From Chlorobiota bacterium (GTDB taxonomy: Bacteria > Bacteroidota > Ignavibacteria > Kapaibacteriales > NICIL-2), in NCBI GenBank assembly GCA_026415505.1, contig JAOAGY010000041.1, positions 1 to 46,451 on the forward strand: a stretch of DNA of 46,451 nt, in the 5' to 3' direction. Numbering within the stretch: position 1 is the first letter of the stretch; every line of letters begins with the position of its first letter. The translations under genes and the position numbers were made by a program. The notes beneath the pieces are model-generated. The model searched no databases, was not told where the DNA came from, and saw nothing but the letters and a program-made list of their open reading frames with translations. This document shows positions 26,656-35,384 of the stretch, one piece after another.

Positions 26656-28067
26656 CACGCCACGACGCTCCCGTGCAGCGTTGCACTCGTTGCACTTTCG
26701 ATGCGCACGCGGATGGTGTCACCGACGACGTAGCTCGCCTCGGTGCCGATGTGCGGAAAGATCACGACCTTGTTGGTGTCGGTGCGCCCTTGCCACTGCG
26801 AGGGATCGCGTTTGCTGGGACCTTCGACGAGAACCTCGAAGGTTTTGCCGATCTCGGTTTGGTTGATCTCCCATGAAATGCGATTCTGCAAGGCGATGAT
26901 TTCTTCCAAGCGTCGCGACTTGACCTCGTCGGGGACGTCGTCGCCCATCTTCCAGGCTTTGGTGTTTTCGCGCGGGGAGTACTTGAACATGTAGGCACCG
27001 TCGTAGCGCACCGTGTGCATCAGTTCGAGCGTTTGCCGGTGGTCGTCTTCGGTTTCGGTGCAGAAGCCGACGATGATGTCGGTCGAAAGAGCGCAGCGCG
27101 GAATGGTGGCGCGGATTTTGGCGATGCGGTCGAGGTACTGCGCGACAGTGTAGTGGCGATTCATCAGTTGCAGGATACGGTCGCTTCCCGATTGCACCGG
27201 CAGATGGATGTACGGGCAAATGTTCGGATACTCCGCCATCGTTTCGATGAGTTTGTCGCTCATGTCGTAGGGATGCGAGGTCGTGTAGCGGATACGCATC
27301 TGGGGCACGGCGCGAGCGACGGCAGCGAGCAGATCGGCGAAATCGCCGCGCCCGTTCGGATCGCGATACGAGTTGACGTTCTGCCCCAGCAGCGTCGCTT
27401 CGCGGAAGCCTTGTTCCCAGAGTTGTTCGGCTTCGCGCACGATGCTGTCGAGCGGACGCGACCGCTCGCGTCCCCGCGTGAAGGGCACCACGCAGAAGGT
27501 GCAGAATTTGTCGCAGCCGCGCATGATCGAAATCCATGCGCTGATGCCGCGCGTTCGCACGGGCGTGATGTCGTCGTAGGTCTCCACGCGCGAGAGCTTG
27601 ACGGCGATACCTTGCTCGCCAACGAATGCACGTTCGACCAGTTCGGGCAAGCGACGGTATTCGTCCGGACCGACAACGATGTCCACTAAGCCCTGCTCGC
27701 CGAGCAAGCTTTTGCGCAGCCGCTCTGCCATGCAGCCGAGCACGCCGACGACCATATCGGGTTTGCGTTTGCGCCAGTAGCGGAGATGTTTGAGTCGCTC
27801 GTGGATTTTGCGTTCGGCGTTTTCGCGAATGGCGCATGTGTTCAAAAGCACGACGTCGGCATCCTCGATCGAATCAGCCAGCCGGTAGCCCTGGCGTGCC
27901 ATGATGCCCTGCACGATTTCGGTGTCGTTGAGGTTCATCTGGCAGCCATAGGTTTCCACGTAGAGCGCACGTCCGGTCGTCCGGCGAACCGGTTCTGCGG
28001 TCACGCCTTCAACGGGTTGCTCAACGACAGGAAGCTCGATGATTGCAGTGGCGTTCGTATCGAGCAT
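26655..28067 (-). CDS. miaB: tRNA-2-methylthio-N6-dimethylallyladenosine synthase MiaB
   Basis: A 470-residue radical-SAM methylthiotransferase modifying A37 of tRNAs that read UNN codons. It has an N-terminal MTTase domain with YVETYGCQMNLNDTEIV, VLLNTCAIRENAE and GVLGCMAE, whose three cysteines hold the auxiliary 4Fe-4S cluster. The radical-SAM CxxxCxxC lies in MRGCDKFCTFCVVPFTRG. A C-terminal TRAM domain (about 400-470) ends in VRIESATSATLHGSVV. Length and motif order match MiaB rather than MtaB or RimO. The ATG at 28067 is chosen, preceded 30 bp upstream by a TAAGTTTG promoter box. The 33-base extension in the open frame would start at an unlikely codon inside that leader. The stop overlaps the GT9 start. 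Confidence 0.95.
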   Translation of the reverse strand: MLDTNATAIIELPVVEQPVEGVTAEPVRRTTGRALYVETYGCQMNLNDTEIVQGIMARQGYRLADSIEDADVVLLNTCAIRENAERKIHERLKHLRYWRKRKPDMVVGVLGCMAERLRKSLLGEQGLVDIVVGPDEYRRLPELVERAFVGEQGIAVKLSRVETYDDITPVRTRGISAWISIMRGCDKFCTFCVVPFTRGRERSRPLDSIVREAEQLWEQGFREATLLGQNVNSYRDPNGRGDFADLLAAVARAVPQMRIRYTTSHPYDMSDKLIETMAEYPNICPYIHLPVQSGSDRILQLMNRHYTVAQYLDRIAKIRATIPRCALSTDIIVGFCTETEDDHRQTLELMHTVRYDGAYMFKYSPRENTKAWKMGDDVPDEVKSRRLEEIIALQNRISWEINQTEIGKTFEVLVEGPSKRDPSQWQGRTDTNKVVIFPHIGTEASYVVGDTIRVRIESATSATLHGSVVA

Positions 28068-28090
28068 CAGAAAATGCAGCAGTCGTTCGA

Positions 28091-28106
28091 CTAAGTGCAA
28101 ACTTAG
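28091..28106. promoter_or_regulatory. miaB promoter box TAAGTTTG within an inverted repeat
   Basis: On the minus strand TAAGTTTG (28098-28105) is a perfect TAnnTTTG match, 30 bp before the miaB ATG. It lies inside the inverted repeat CTAAGT (28091-28096) and ACTTAG (28101-28106), so a protein bound to the repeat would cover the box. Confidence 0.45.
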
Positions 28107-28194
28107 CGCACAGGAGCACCATTGCGCGGGTAGCTCGGCACACTGACCCTATGCGGCGACTCGCCATGAGGCTCGCATGCAGCCAGCTCGACGG

Positions 28195-28202
28195 TAGTTT
28201 TG
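28195..28202 (+). promoter_or_regulatory. Possible -7 box TAGTTTTG, four bases before the rlmI-like start
   Basis: A perfect TAnnTTTG match, but only four bases separate it from the ATG at 28207. If used, the transcript would be leaderless or nearly so. The TAG of this box is also the in-frame stop that makes the ATG at 28207 the earliest possible start. Confidence 0.3.
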
Positions 28203-28206
28203 CATC

Positions 28207-29406
28207 ATGCATCATGAAACTCATCGAATTCGCCTGCAACCAGGCGCGCACCGTCGGCTGCGGCATGGGCATTTGTGGGTGTACCGCGACGAGATCGAGC
28301 CGCCGTTGCCCGCGCTCGCTGCCGGAACGCTCGTCCGCGTCGAAACGGCTACCCAGCACGATCTCGGCACCGGCTTTTATCATCCGACGAGCAAAATCGC
28401 CGTGCGGCTGCTCGCCTGGCACGGCGACGCCGACGCGGCGTTTTTCCGCCAGCGCATCGAGCGTGCGCTCCGGCTTCGGCGCTCGATCTACCCCGATCGC
28501 CAGGCGTACCGTTTGGTCTTCGGCGAAGCGGATTTCTTGCCCGGATTCATCGCCGATCGCTACGGCGAGTACGTCGCAGTACAGTTCCTGTCGGCAGGCA
28601 TGGATGCTCGCTCGGCAACAATCGTCGAAGCGCTGCGCCACGTGCTGCCGGAGCTGCGCGGCATCGTCGCCAAAAACGATACGGTGCTCCGCGACAAAGA
28701 GGGATTGCCGCGACGCGAAGAAGTGCTCTGGGGCAGCATTCCGGAGCGATTCAGCGTGGAGCTGGCTGGCTGCACGATGGTCGTGGATTTGCTCGGCGGA
28801 CAAAAGACGGGATTGTATCTCGACCAAGCCGCCAATTACGAGCTGGTGGCACGGCTGGCTCGCGGGCGACGTGTGCTCGATTGTTTCACCCATCAAGGCG
28901 GCTTTGCGCTGCATTGCGCTCGCGCCGGTGCCGTCGAAGTATGCGGTGTGGACAGCTCCGCAGCCGTGATCGAGATCGCGCGCGAAAACGCGCTACTCAA
29001 TGGCGTTGCCGACCGTTGCCGCTTCGTCGAAGCCGACGTGTTCGACTACCTCCACAAGGCAGAAACAGCCGGCGAGCGGTGGGACATGGTCATTCTCGAT
29101 CCGCCGGCGTTCGCCAAAAGCATCCAGCACGTCGAACGCGCACTGCGCGGTTACGCCGAGATCAATCGCCGTGCCCTTCGCTTGCTCGGCGACGGTGGAA
29201 TACTGGTCACTGCCAGTTGCTCGCATCACGTCGGTCAAGCGATGCTCGCCGATGTCGTCGTCGGCGAATCGCGGCGTGCCGGTTGCCGCGTGCGGCTCGT
29301 TGCTCGCGGGATGCAGTCGCCGTGTCATCCGATCTATGCACCGATGCCGGAGACCGAGTATCTGTCGCTGCTGGTGTTCGAGGTCGTGCGGCTGGCGTCG
29401 CCGTAA
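28207..29406 (+). CDS. rlmI: Class I rRNA cytosine-C5 methyltransferase, RlmI type
   Basis: A 399-residue SAM enzyme. A short N-terminal PUA domain (IRLQPGAHRRLRHGHLWVY onward, about 6-70) precedes an EEHEE-like linker and a Rossmann methyltransferase domain with VLDCFTHQGGFALHCARAG (SAM motif I), VDSSAAVIEIARENALLNG, WDMVILDPPAFAKS (motif IV) and GGILVTASCSHHV with the catalytic Cys. In E. coli, RlmI methylates C1962 of 23S rRNA, and this matches in length and order. The ATG at 28207 begins right before the PUA domain. It is divergent from miaB. The beta-barrel gene follows 33 bp later and carries its own promoter box overlapping this gene's stop codon. Confidence 0.9.
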   Translation: MHHETHRIRLQPGAHRRLRHGHLWVYRDEIEPPLPALAAGTLVRVETATQHDLGTGFYHPTSKIAVRLLAWHGDADAAFFRQRIERALRLRRSIYPDRQAYRLVFGEADFLPGFIADRYGEYVAVQFLSAGMDARSATIVEALRHVLPELRGIVAKNDTVLRDKEGLPRREEVLWGSIPERFSVELAGCTMVVDLLGGQKTGLYLDQAANYELVARLARGRRVLDCFTHQGGFALHCARAGAVEVCGVDSSAAVIEIARENALLNGVADRCRFVEADVFDYLHKAETAGERWDMVILDPPAFAKSIQHVERALRGYAEINRRALRLLGDGGILVTASCSHHVGQAMLADVVVGESRRAGCRVRLVARGMQSPCHPIYAPMPETEYLSLLVFEVVRLASP

Positions 29407-29411
29407 GTTTG
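29404..29411 (+). promoter_or_regulatory. Putative -7 box TAAGTTTG for the beta-barrel gene
   Basis: A perfect TAnnTTTG that begins with the TAA stop codon of the rlmI-like gene and lies 28 bp before the next ATG at 29440. Confidence 0.4.
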
Positions 29412-29439
29412 CGCTGGTTTCAACAGCTCGACATTCTCT

Positions 29440-30207
29440 ATGCGCTTGCTTGCGTTCGTTTTCGGTTTGTTCATCGTGACCGCTGCCGCTTCCCGTGCGC
29501 AGCAGCAAGGCGGCGATCAGCTCGGCGAAATCACGTTCGAGGAATTGCAGGACAAGAAATCCAGTTCGGCGTACTTCGGCATTGGCGCTGGATACGTCGG
29601 CGGTTTTTGGTACTTCCCCGCCTCGGACATCACCGCCAACTTGGTGATGCCGTATTCGATGCACGGCGGCTACGATTCACCGATGTTCACCGGTGGAGTC
29701 AGTGCGTTTTTGACGCTCAGCTTGGTGGGGAATTTGCGCATCGGCTTCGAGGCGCTCAGCGGCTCCAGCTCGCACACCGAAACGAGCGGCAACTCGCAGC
29801 ATCGCGCCGTCATGGCATTGTCGAGCGCAGCGCTCCAGCTCGATTACGCCTTCCCCATCGTGCGCGGACTCATCGTCGCGCCGGGCGTGTATCTCGGTCG
29901 GGGTTCGCTCAGCTTCGAGCACACCAGCGGGCCGAGTTCGACCGATTGGACCAGCGGCAATAACCTGGGACAAGCGGTCACGAGCACGCTGGCAGCGCCG
30001 TTTTGGCTGGTGCGTCCGACGCTGTCGGTCGAATACGCGCTGAGCGGCTATGCCACGATTCGTGCGTGGGGCGCATACAACGTGACAGCGATGGGCACCT
30101 GGCAGGAAAACGCGATCACGACGGTCAACAACGTACCCAGTGCGATCACCGCGCGTGGTGCTGCCGTGGGGCTGGGACTGTTCATCGGGTTGTTCCGCAG
30201 CGAGTGA
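29440..30207 (+). CDS. Outer-membrane beta-barrel protein, unknown function
   Basis: A 255-residue protein with a signal peptide (MRLLAFVFGLFIVTAAASRA, cleavage after about 20). The mature protein has repeated short amphipathic strands rich in Gly and aromatics (AYFGIGAGYVGGFWYF, NLRIGFEALSG, LIVAPGVYLGRGSLSFEH, PTLSVEYALSGYATIRAWGAYN, GAAVGLGLFIGLF). It ends in FRSE, so the last strand lies slightly before the C-terminus. No known family is recognised; an 8-12-stranded barrel is expected from size. It lies between the rlmI-like gene and a tRNA gene. Confidence 0.7.
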   Translation: MRLLAFVFGLFIVTAAASRAQQQGGDQLGEITFEELQDKKSSSAYFGIGAGYVGGFWYFPASDITANLVMPYSMHGGYDSPMFTGGVSAFLTLSLVGNLRIGFEALSGSSSHTETSGNSQHRAVMALSSAALQLDYAFPIVRGLIVAPGVYLGRGSLSFEHTSGPSSTDWTSGNNLGQAVTSTLAAPFWLVRPTLSVEYALSGYATIRAWGAYNVTAMGTWQENAITTVNNVPSAITARGAAVGLGLFIGLFRSE

Positions 30208-30216
30208 GCCGACGTC

Positions 30217-30289
<73 letters not shown>

Positions 30290-31273
30290 CTACCGCGACA
30301 GTTCCAACATTCGCTCCAGCGGACGCCGCGCGCGCTCGATCAATTCCGGGTCGAGCCGAACTTCGGGTTCACCGCGCAGCATGCACAGGTAGAGCTTTTC
30401 GAGCGTGTTGAGTTTCATGTAGGGGCATTCGCTGCAGCGGCAACCTTCCTTTTCCGGCAGCGCAGCGATGAAACGCTTGTGCGGCGAGGCTTTCTCCATC
30501 TGGTGAATGATTCCCGGCTCGGTAGCGACGATGAACGTCGTTCGCGGCGATTCGATGGTGTACCGTAGCAGTGCACTGGTCGAGCCGATGAAATGTGCAC
30601 GCGACAGGATCGCATCTTCGCACTCGGGATGGGCGATCAGTTCGGCGTCGGGATGCTCCGCCAGTTGCTCTTCGATGCGCCGAATGCTGAAGCTTTGGTG
30701 CACAATACAGGTGCCGTTCCACAGCAACATTTTCCGTCCCGTCTTGCGCTGCAAGTACGCGCCCAAATTGCGGTCGGGCGAAAAGAGAATCGGCACGTTT
30801 TCCGGCACGCTCCGGATGATGCGCTCGGCATTGCTGCTGGTGCAGATGATGTCGCTGAGCGCTTTGACCTCGGCGCTGCAGTTGATGTAGGTGATGGCGA
30901 CCAGACCCGGATACTCGGCGCGGAGCTGTTCGAGCACGCGCCGGAATTCATCGGCAGGCGCACTATCGGCGAGCGAACAGCCCGCAGCCAGATCGGGCAG
31001 CAAGACGCGCTTGGTGGGATTGAGAATCTTGGCTGTCTCCGCCATAAAGTGCACGCCGCAGAAGACGATCGTGTCGGCATCGGTCTGCTGCGCTTTGCGG
31101 GAAAGTTCGAGACTGTCGCCGACGAAATCCGCCAGCTCTTGAATCTCGGAGTACTGGTAGTAGTGCGCCAGTATCACCGCATTGAGCGCGCGCTTGAGTC
31201 GCTGTATTTCCGCGACGAGTTCTTCGTCGGTCAATTGCGCCACATCGGTGGCGGCTTCGATGATTGTTTCCAT
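30290..31273 (-). CDS. nadA: Quinolinate synthase A
   Basis: A 327-residue 4Fe-4S enzyme that condenses iminoaspartate with dihydroxyacetone phosphate to quinolinate in NAD synthesis. Conserved blocks include [39 protein letters not shown] (first cluster Cys), [63 protein letters not shown] and the C-terminal [14 protein letters not shown]. The protein starts at the ATG at 31273, four bases after the stop of the upstream BNR gene, so the two are likely co-transcribed. The long upstream frame has no NadA homology. No nadB or nadC is in the window. The stop codon directly abuts the convergent tRNA gene. Confidence 0.95.
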   Translation of the reverse strand: METIIEAATDVAQLTDEELVAEIQRLKRALNAVILAHYYQYSEIQELADFVGDSLELSRKAQQTDADTIVFCGVHFMAETAKILNPTKRVLLPDLAAGCSLADSAPADEFRRVLEQLRAEYPGLVAITYINCSAEVKALSDIICTSSNAERIIRSVPENVPILFSPDRNLGAYLQRKTGRKMLLWNGTCIVHQSFSIRRIEEQLAEHPDAELIAHPECEDAILSRAHFIGSTSALLRYTIESPRTTFIVATEPGIIHQMEKASPHKRFIAALPEKEGCRCSECPYMKLNTLEKLYLCMLRGEPEVRLDPELIERARRPLERMLELSR

Positions 31274-31277
31274 GGCG

Positions 31278-34118
31278 TCACTCTCCGAAACGGACACATC
31301 GCACCATGCGGACACTGCCGCGATCGTCAAGACGAACCAAATAGACGCCGCGTGCGAGCGATCGCAAATCGAGCACGACGCTGGTTCCGACATGCTCGAT
31401 CGGGACGTTCAGTCGCTCGCCGGCGATCGAATACACCGCCACACGCGTTGCCGGCGAAATACCGGACACGATCGCGATGCCTGTGGTGGGATTGGGGAAG
31501 CACACGACCTGGCTGGAATCGGCTTCGACGCCCAGCGAGCCGCCTCCGCTGATGGCAAGGTCGTCGATGTACCAGCCGTCGTCCTGCCCGCTCAAGTTCG
31601 AACGAAAGCGAAAACGCAGCGTCACATCCGCGGGAGCCGAAGCAATCGCAGCACGAGCGACGATGAGCTTCCAATCAGCATCCGAGCGCACTCCGTCACT
31701 CCATTCGGGGTACATCGCGCGGTTGAGCGTCAGCACGTGCTTCCAGCGCTGACCGTCGGTTGTCAGCTCGACGAGCGCGCTGTCGCGTTCTTCGACGTAT
31801 GCTGCCGAGTAGAACGCTATTTCGATCGTGTCGCGTTCGGCGCGAATCGGAAAGAGCACGAGCGTATCGCGCGCTGCGGGTGCGTAATTGCGGCGTGGCG
31901 ATTCCGTCAGGCTTTGCGGTTGCGAGTGCGCGAACTCATCGGTGAGCGCCCAGCCACCACCGACGATGTAGCGCCGCATGCGACTTTCGTCGAACGCATC
32001 GCTGTAGCGCGGTTCGACCGGTCCGATGTATGCCAGCACCGGAGCCGATGTATCGCTGCGGTTGCCGTCGCGATCGATGACCGCTACGCTCACTCGCCAA
32101 TAGCCACGCTCGGGGACCGTGATCGGCAGTTCGACGACGGCACCTGTATCGCTCGGTTCGACAGTGTGGCGGCTGTGTTCGACGCCGTCGAGCAGGAGAG
32201 CGACTTGTGCCATGTTCACCAGCGGCGTCACACCGTCGGCACGGCGTGTGGGCATCTGGGCACGCACGATCGCATCGAGCGCTGCAGAGCGACCGTTGCG
32301 CACTTCGACGATCGTCGCAGCTCCGGGCTGCGGCGCACCGCCGGCATAACCGATCGCCCAGCGCGGCGAGGACGTATCGCCACCGGCGACAGCAAGCGCT
32401 GTGTATCGGTGCACCGAATACGGCGGCAGATTGGCGTCGGTGTACGCTTCTGCCGAACCATCCAGCTCGGCAATCAGCGTATCGTTGCGCAGCAGCAGAA
32501 TGCGGAGCTCGGCTGGCGAGAGCGGTTGACCGAAACTGCGCGCACGCGGCGACCGCCACGACAGCTCGATGCGGCGGGGCTCGTCGGCTACCGTCGCAGC
32601 GCGGAAATTCTGCACCGGCTCCGGCGCGCGCACGACGATGCGTGCCGAATACACGTCGCTGTCGAAGATGTTCGTTTCGGCATGGCGCATGTCCACGCTC
32701 GACGGATAGATGATGCCGTTCCAGAACGCACAGCCGTTGTAGTCGCCGGCAAAAACGCCGGTGAGTCCGCCGCCGGTGAACGGATTGCGCCGAATGTCGA
32801 AACTCGTGTCGCTGACGGGACGCTCCCACCAACTGTCGCCGCCGTCGCTCGAATACGCCACGTACACGCGCGAGTAGCGATTGTCGGTGTCGTCGCGGCT
32901 GTCGAGCCACATGACGGCAAGATCGCCGCTAATGCCGTCGAGTGCGATCCATTGCCAGAATTGATCGCCGGTGGTGTCGCTGTGAATGATGCGCGGCGGC
33001 GACCACGTCGCGCCGCCATCGGTCGAGCGCGAAAAGTACACGTTCGGCACACGGTCGGCTGCCCACGTCAGATACAGCCACCCACGCCGCGGCGAACCGG
33101 TGACGGTATCGACAACGAGCGATGGATACGTTTCGACGCGCGTCCCGCCTTTGAGCGTGTGGTTGTACTGCGAGCCGGTAAAGCGTGTCTCGCCGAGCCA
33201 TCGGTACGTCTGCACCAATCGCGGCGGCGACCACGTGCGCCCGCCGTCGGTCGAGCGCGCAAAGCCGATACCGCGCTGCGTGCCCGAATTCCAAACCACG
33301 TACACTTCGCCGTTCGGACCGGTCGCCGCAAGCGGAAAGCTTTGTCCGAACGTCGTATCGAGCGACGTGCCCGGCAGCACCGGACTGACCCGCACCGGTT
33401 CGTGCCACGTCGTTCCGCGATCGTCGGACCAGGTAACGACGATCTGCGTCGAGGAGTCGCGATCGACGACGCGCTTCCACGGCACGTAGATACGCCCGCG
33501 ATACGGCGAGCCGGCGGCATGATCGACCGAGATGTAGTACTTGTCCTCGAACGCCGAGTCGGCGGTCATCGTGCCGGTGTGGATGACGATCGGAATGTGC
33601 GCTTGCCAGGTCGTGCCGCCATCGGTCGAACGCGCGATCAAGACAGCGTTTTCGCCGGTCGGCGGCGTGGAGCGATCGAACGCACCATAGACGACATAGG
33701 CGGTGCCGTCCGGTCCCCATGCGACCGATGGATCGTTGCCCGCCGTCCAGCGTGGCAAGTTCGGTTTGCCCAGATTCACATTTCGCCACGTGCGACCGCC
33801 ATCGCTCGACACGTACACCCACGCCGATTGATTGGCACGGTAGTCCACTGCCGAAGCGATGAGCTGCTGTGGATTGCGCGGGTTGATCGCGATGCTCGAT
33901 TCGTTCTGCATCGGCGAATTGTCCTGCTCCGGTTCGATGAGGTTGATGTCGGCAAAATTGGTTTCGTAGTAACCGGGCGCCAGCAGAACCGGCGGGATCG
34001 GTGTTTTGACGGTGACGGCTGTCGGGCGTGCCGCTTCCAGGTAGCGCTCCCAGCGCGGATTGTCGGCACCGGCAGCCACGAGCGTCGCGACCACTACCAT
34101 CGGCACAAGCGTTCTCAT
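31278..34118 (-). CDS. Secreted BNR-repeat (sialidase-fold) protein with T9SS sorting domain
   Basis: A 946-residue exported protein. A signal peptide ([20 protein letters not shown]) is followed by a beta-propeller with at least six Asp-box motifs: [40 protein letters not shown] and SSDGGDSW (about 85-470). A fibronectin-III-like region (about 500-600) and a jelly-roll-like region ([14 protein letters not shown]) precede a C-terminal sorting domain (about 862-946) with [37 protein letters not shown] and a positive end. Type IX secretion to the cell surface is expected. Asp boxes alone do not prove sialidase activity, since the family also binds other glycans or is non-enzymatic, and no catalytic motif is evident. 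It precedes nadA by four bases. The ATG at 34118 is chosen for the signal peptide. Confidence 0.85.
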   Translation of the reverse strand: MRTLVPMVVVATLVAAGADNPRWERYLEAARPTAVTVKTPIPPVLLAPGYYETNFADINLIEPEQDNSPMQNESSIAINPRNPQQLIASAVDYRANQSAWVYVSSDGGRTWRNVNLGKPNLPRWTAGNDPSVAWGPDGTAYVVYGAFDRSTPPTGENAVLIARSTDGGTTWQAHIPIVIHTGTMTADSAFEDKYYISVDHAAGSPYRGRIYVPWKRVVDRDSSTQIVVTWSDDRGTTWHEPVRVSPVLPGTSLDTTFGQSFPLAATGPNGEVYVVWNSGTQRGIGFARSTDGGRTWSPPRLVQTYRWLGETRFTGSQYNHTLKGGTRVETYPSLVVDTVTGSPRRGWLYLTWAADRVPNVYFSRSTDGGATWSPPRIIHSDTTGDQFWQWIALDGISGDLAVMWLDSRDDTDNRYSRVYVAYSSDGGDSWWERPVSDTSFDIRRNPFTGGGLTGVFAGDYNGCAFWNGIIYPSSVDMRHAETNIFDSDVYSARIVVRAPEPVQNFRAATVADEPRRIELSWRSPRARSFGQPLSPAELRILLLRNDTLIAELDGSAEAYTDANLPPYSVHRYTALAVAGGDTSSPRWAIGYAGGAPQPGAATIVEVRNGRSAALDAIVRAQMPTRRADGVTPLVNMAQVALLLDGVEHSRHTVEPSDTGAVVELPITVPERGYWRVSVAVIDRDGNRSDTSAPVLAYIGPVEPRYSDAFDESRMRRYIVGGGWALTDEFAHSQPQSLTESPRRNYAPAARDTLVLFPIRAERDTIEIAFYSAAYVEERDSALVELTTDGQRWKHVLTLNRAMYPEWSDGVRSDADWKLIVARAAIASAPADVTLRFRFRSNLSGQDDGWYIDDLAISGGGSLGVEADSSQVVCFPNPTTGIAIVSGISPATRVAVYSIAGERLNVPIEHVGTSVVLDLRSLARGVYLVRLDDRGSVRMVRCVRFGE

Positions 34119-34151
34119 CGCCGCAACGAATGTTGGTTCGACGTACCGAGT

Positions 34152-34168
34152 GCGATTTACGAAATCGC
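34152..34168. promoter_or_regulatory. Inverted repeat GCGATTT-ACG-AAATCGC in the holA/BNR divergent region
   Basis: Perfect 7-base arms with a 3-base spacer, 33 bp upstream of the BNR gene's ATG and 24 bp before the holA promoter box. It may be an operator controlling the secreted protein. Confidence 0.35.
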
Positions 34169-34191
34169 GGCGAAATATCGGCACGCGGTGT

Positions 34192-34199
34192 TATCTTCG
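34192..34199 (+). promoter_or_regulatory. Putative -7 box TATCTTCG for holA
   Basis: A TAnnTTCG box, 31 bp before the holA ATG, matching the spacing of other boxes in the window. Confidence 0.4.
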
Positions 34200-34230
34200 G
34201 TGCGCTGTTTCTGCTTTTGCACTGCCGGTC

Positions 34231-35358
34231 ATGCTCATCGAATCAGCCACTGCACTGCTCCGCGCCAAGCAATTTCCGCGCGTGGTGTTTTTGTTCGGCG
34301 AAGAAGAATTTCTCGTCGAAGAAACCGCCGAACAGCTCGTCGGCATCGCCCGCGAGCGCGGCATCGCTGGTGTGGACATCGAGACGCTCGACGGCGAGGA
34401 TATCACCGCCGAACAGCTCGTCCGTCGTGCGGAAGCATTCCCGATGGCAGGTCCGGAGCGGCTCATCGTCGTGCGCCGATTCGATCGCATTCCACTCGGC
34501 AAACGCAACAGCGCCGAACAAACGCTGTTGGCGTCGTATCTGCGCTCGCCCTCGCCGACGACGATGCTCGTTTTGCTGGCTGCCGGCGATGGCAGTCCCG
34601 ACGAACTCAAAGGACTCGCCGCAGCGCTGAGCAATCCCAAGCAGCGCGCCAAAGCCGAAGCGAAGCTCGCCAAGCTGCGCTTTCCCTACAACGCGCTCAT
34701 CGAACACGCCGCGTGGCTCGAATTTCCGCGCCTCTACGAACGGCAAATTCCCGAATGGATCGTTCGCCGCTTCAAAGCGCACGGCTGCGACTGCCCGATC
34801 GAAGTCGCCGAGTACTTGGTCGTGCAGGTCGGGACATCGCTCCGCGATCTTGCCAACGAGATCAGCAAGGTGCTGCTGTTCGTCGGCGGACGCAAACGCA
34901 TCGCGATCGAAGACGTGCTCGCTGTATCGGGTGCCTCGCGCGTGTACAACATTTTCGAGCTGCAAAAAGCCATCGGCGAGCGCCAGGTCGCGCGTGCACT
35001 GAAAATTCTGCACTACATGGTGCGCACCGAGCGGCAAGATTTGCTCATCGTCGCGATGCTGGCGCGATACTTTTCGATCCTGTGGCGGCTCGGCGAGCTG
35101 CAGTCGGTCACGAGCAATCACGCCGAACTGGGTCGTGCTGTCGGCATTTCGCCGTTTTTCGTTCCCGAATATTTGGCGGCACTCAAGCGCTACACCACCG
35201 AGCAGATCGAGCACGCCATCGAGCTGCTGCATCGCGCCGACGTCGAGCTGAAGACCACGTCGCTCGATACGCTCACCGTACTCGAACGGACGCTGCTCGA
35301 CATTATGGAGCCGACACAAAACAAAGCGCCCCTTCTCCCGAAGGGGCGCCTCGTGTGA
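34231..35358 (+). CDS. holA: DNA polymerase III, delta subunit
   Basis: A 375-residue clamp-loader subunit, which opens the beta clamp at replication forks. The N-terminus has FPRVVFLFGEEEFLVEETAE, the usual LxGxExxL-type start of HolA, then LDGEDITAEQLV, EAFPMAGPERLIVVRR and a helical region with VAEYLVVQVGTSLRDLANEISKVLLF and IFELQKAIGERQVARALKIL. Length is in the family range of 330-380. The ATG at 34231 fits the homology and lies 31 bp behind a promoter box; the open frame before it has no homology. The last ten codons contain a hairpin that works as a terminator for the opposite strand. The product is essential in most bacteria. Confidence 0.9.
   Translation: MLIESATALLRAKQFPRVVFLFGEEEFLVEETAEQLVGIARERGIAGVDIETLDGEDITAEQLVRRAEAFPMAGPERLIVVRRFDRIPLGKRNSAEQTLLASYLRSPSPTTMLVLLAAGDGSPDELKGLAAALSNPKQRAKAEAKLAKLRFPYNALIEHAAWLEFPRLYERQIPEWIVRRFKAHGCDCPIEVAEYLVVQVGTSLRDLANEISKVLLFVGGRKRIAIEDVLAVSGASRVYNIFELQKAIGERQVARALKILHYMVRTERQDLLIVAMLARYFSILWRLGELQSVTSNHAELGRAVGISPFFVPEYLAALKRYTTEQIEHAIELLHRADVELKTTSLDTLTVLERTLLDIMEPTQNKAPLLPKGRLV
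35326..35349 (-). terminator. Minus-strand rho-independent terminator nested in the holA 3' end
   Basis: GCGCCCCTT (35326-35334) pairs with AAGGGGCGC (35341-35349), a perfect 9-bp stem with a 6-base loop. On the minus strand it is followed by TTTGTTTTGT; on the plus strand it is not followed by a T run. It lies 35 bases after the stop of the minus-strand T9SS gene and inside the last codons of holA. A second small repeat, GAAACG/CGTTTC (35368-35382), lies between. Confidence 0.8.
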
Positions 35359-35384
35359 GGGTACCATGAAACGCTTCGTTTCTG

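Noticed and set aside
31278..34118. Sialidase activity for the BNR protein
   Set aside because: Asp boxes give only the propeller fold. I cannot find the arginine triad or the FRIP-type motif of true sialidases, so I only call the fold.
31182..35369. Very long plus-strand open frame antisense to the BNR gene and nadA, reaching into holA
   Set aside because: Low-complexity Arg/His/Ala-rich translation with no domain. GC-rich codons rich in TCG, GCG and CGA keep stops rare in the antisense frames. Real genes on the other strand explain the region.
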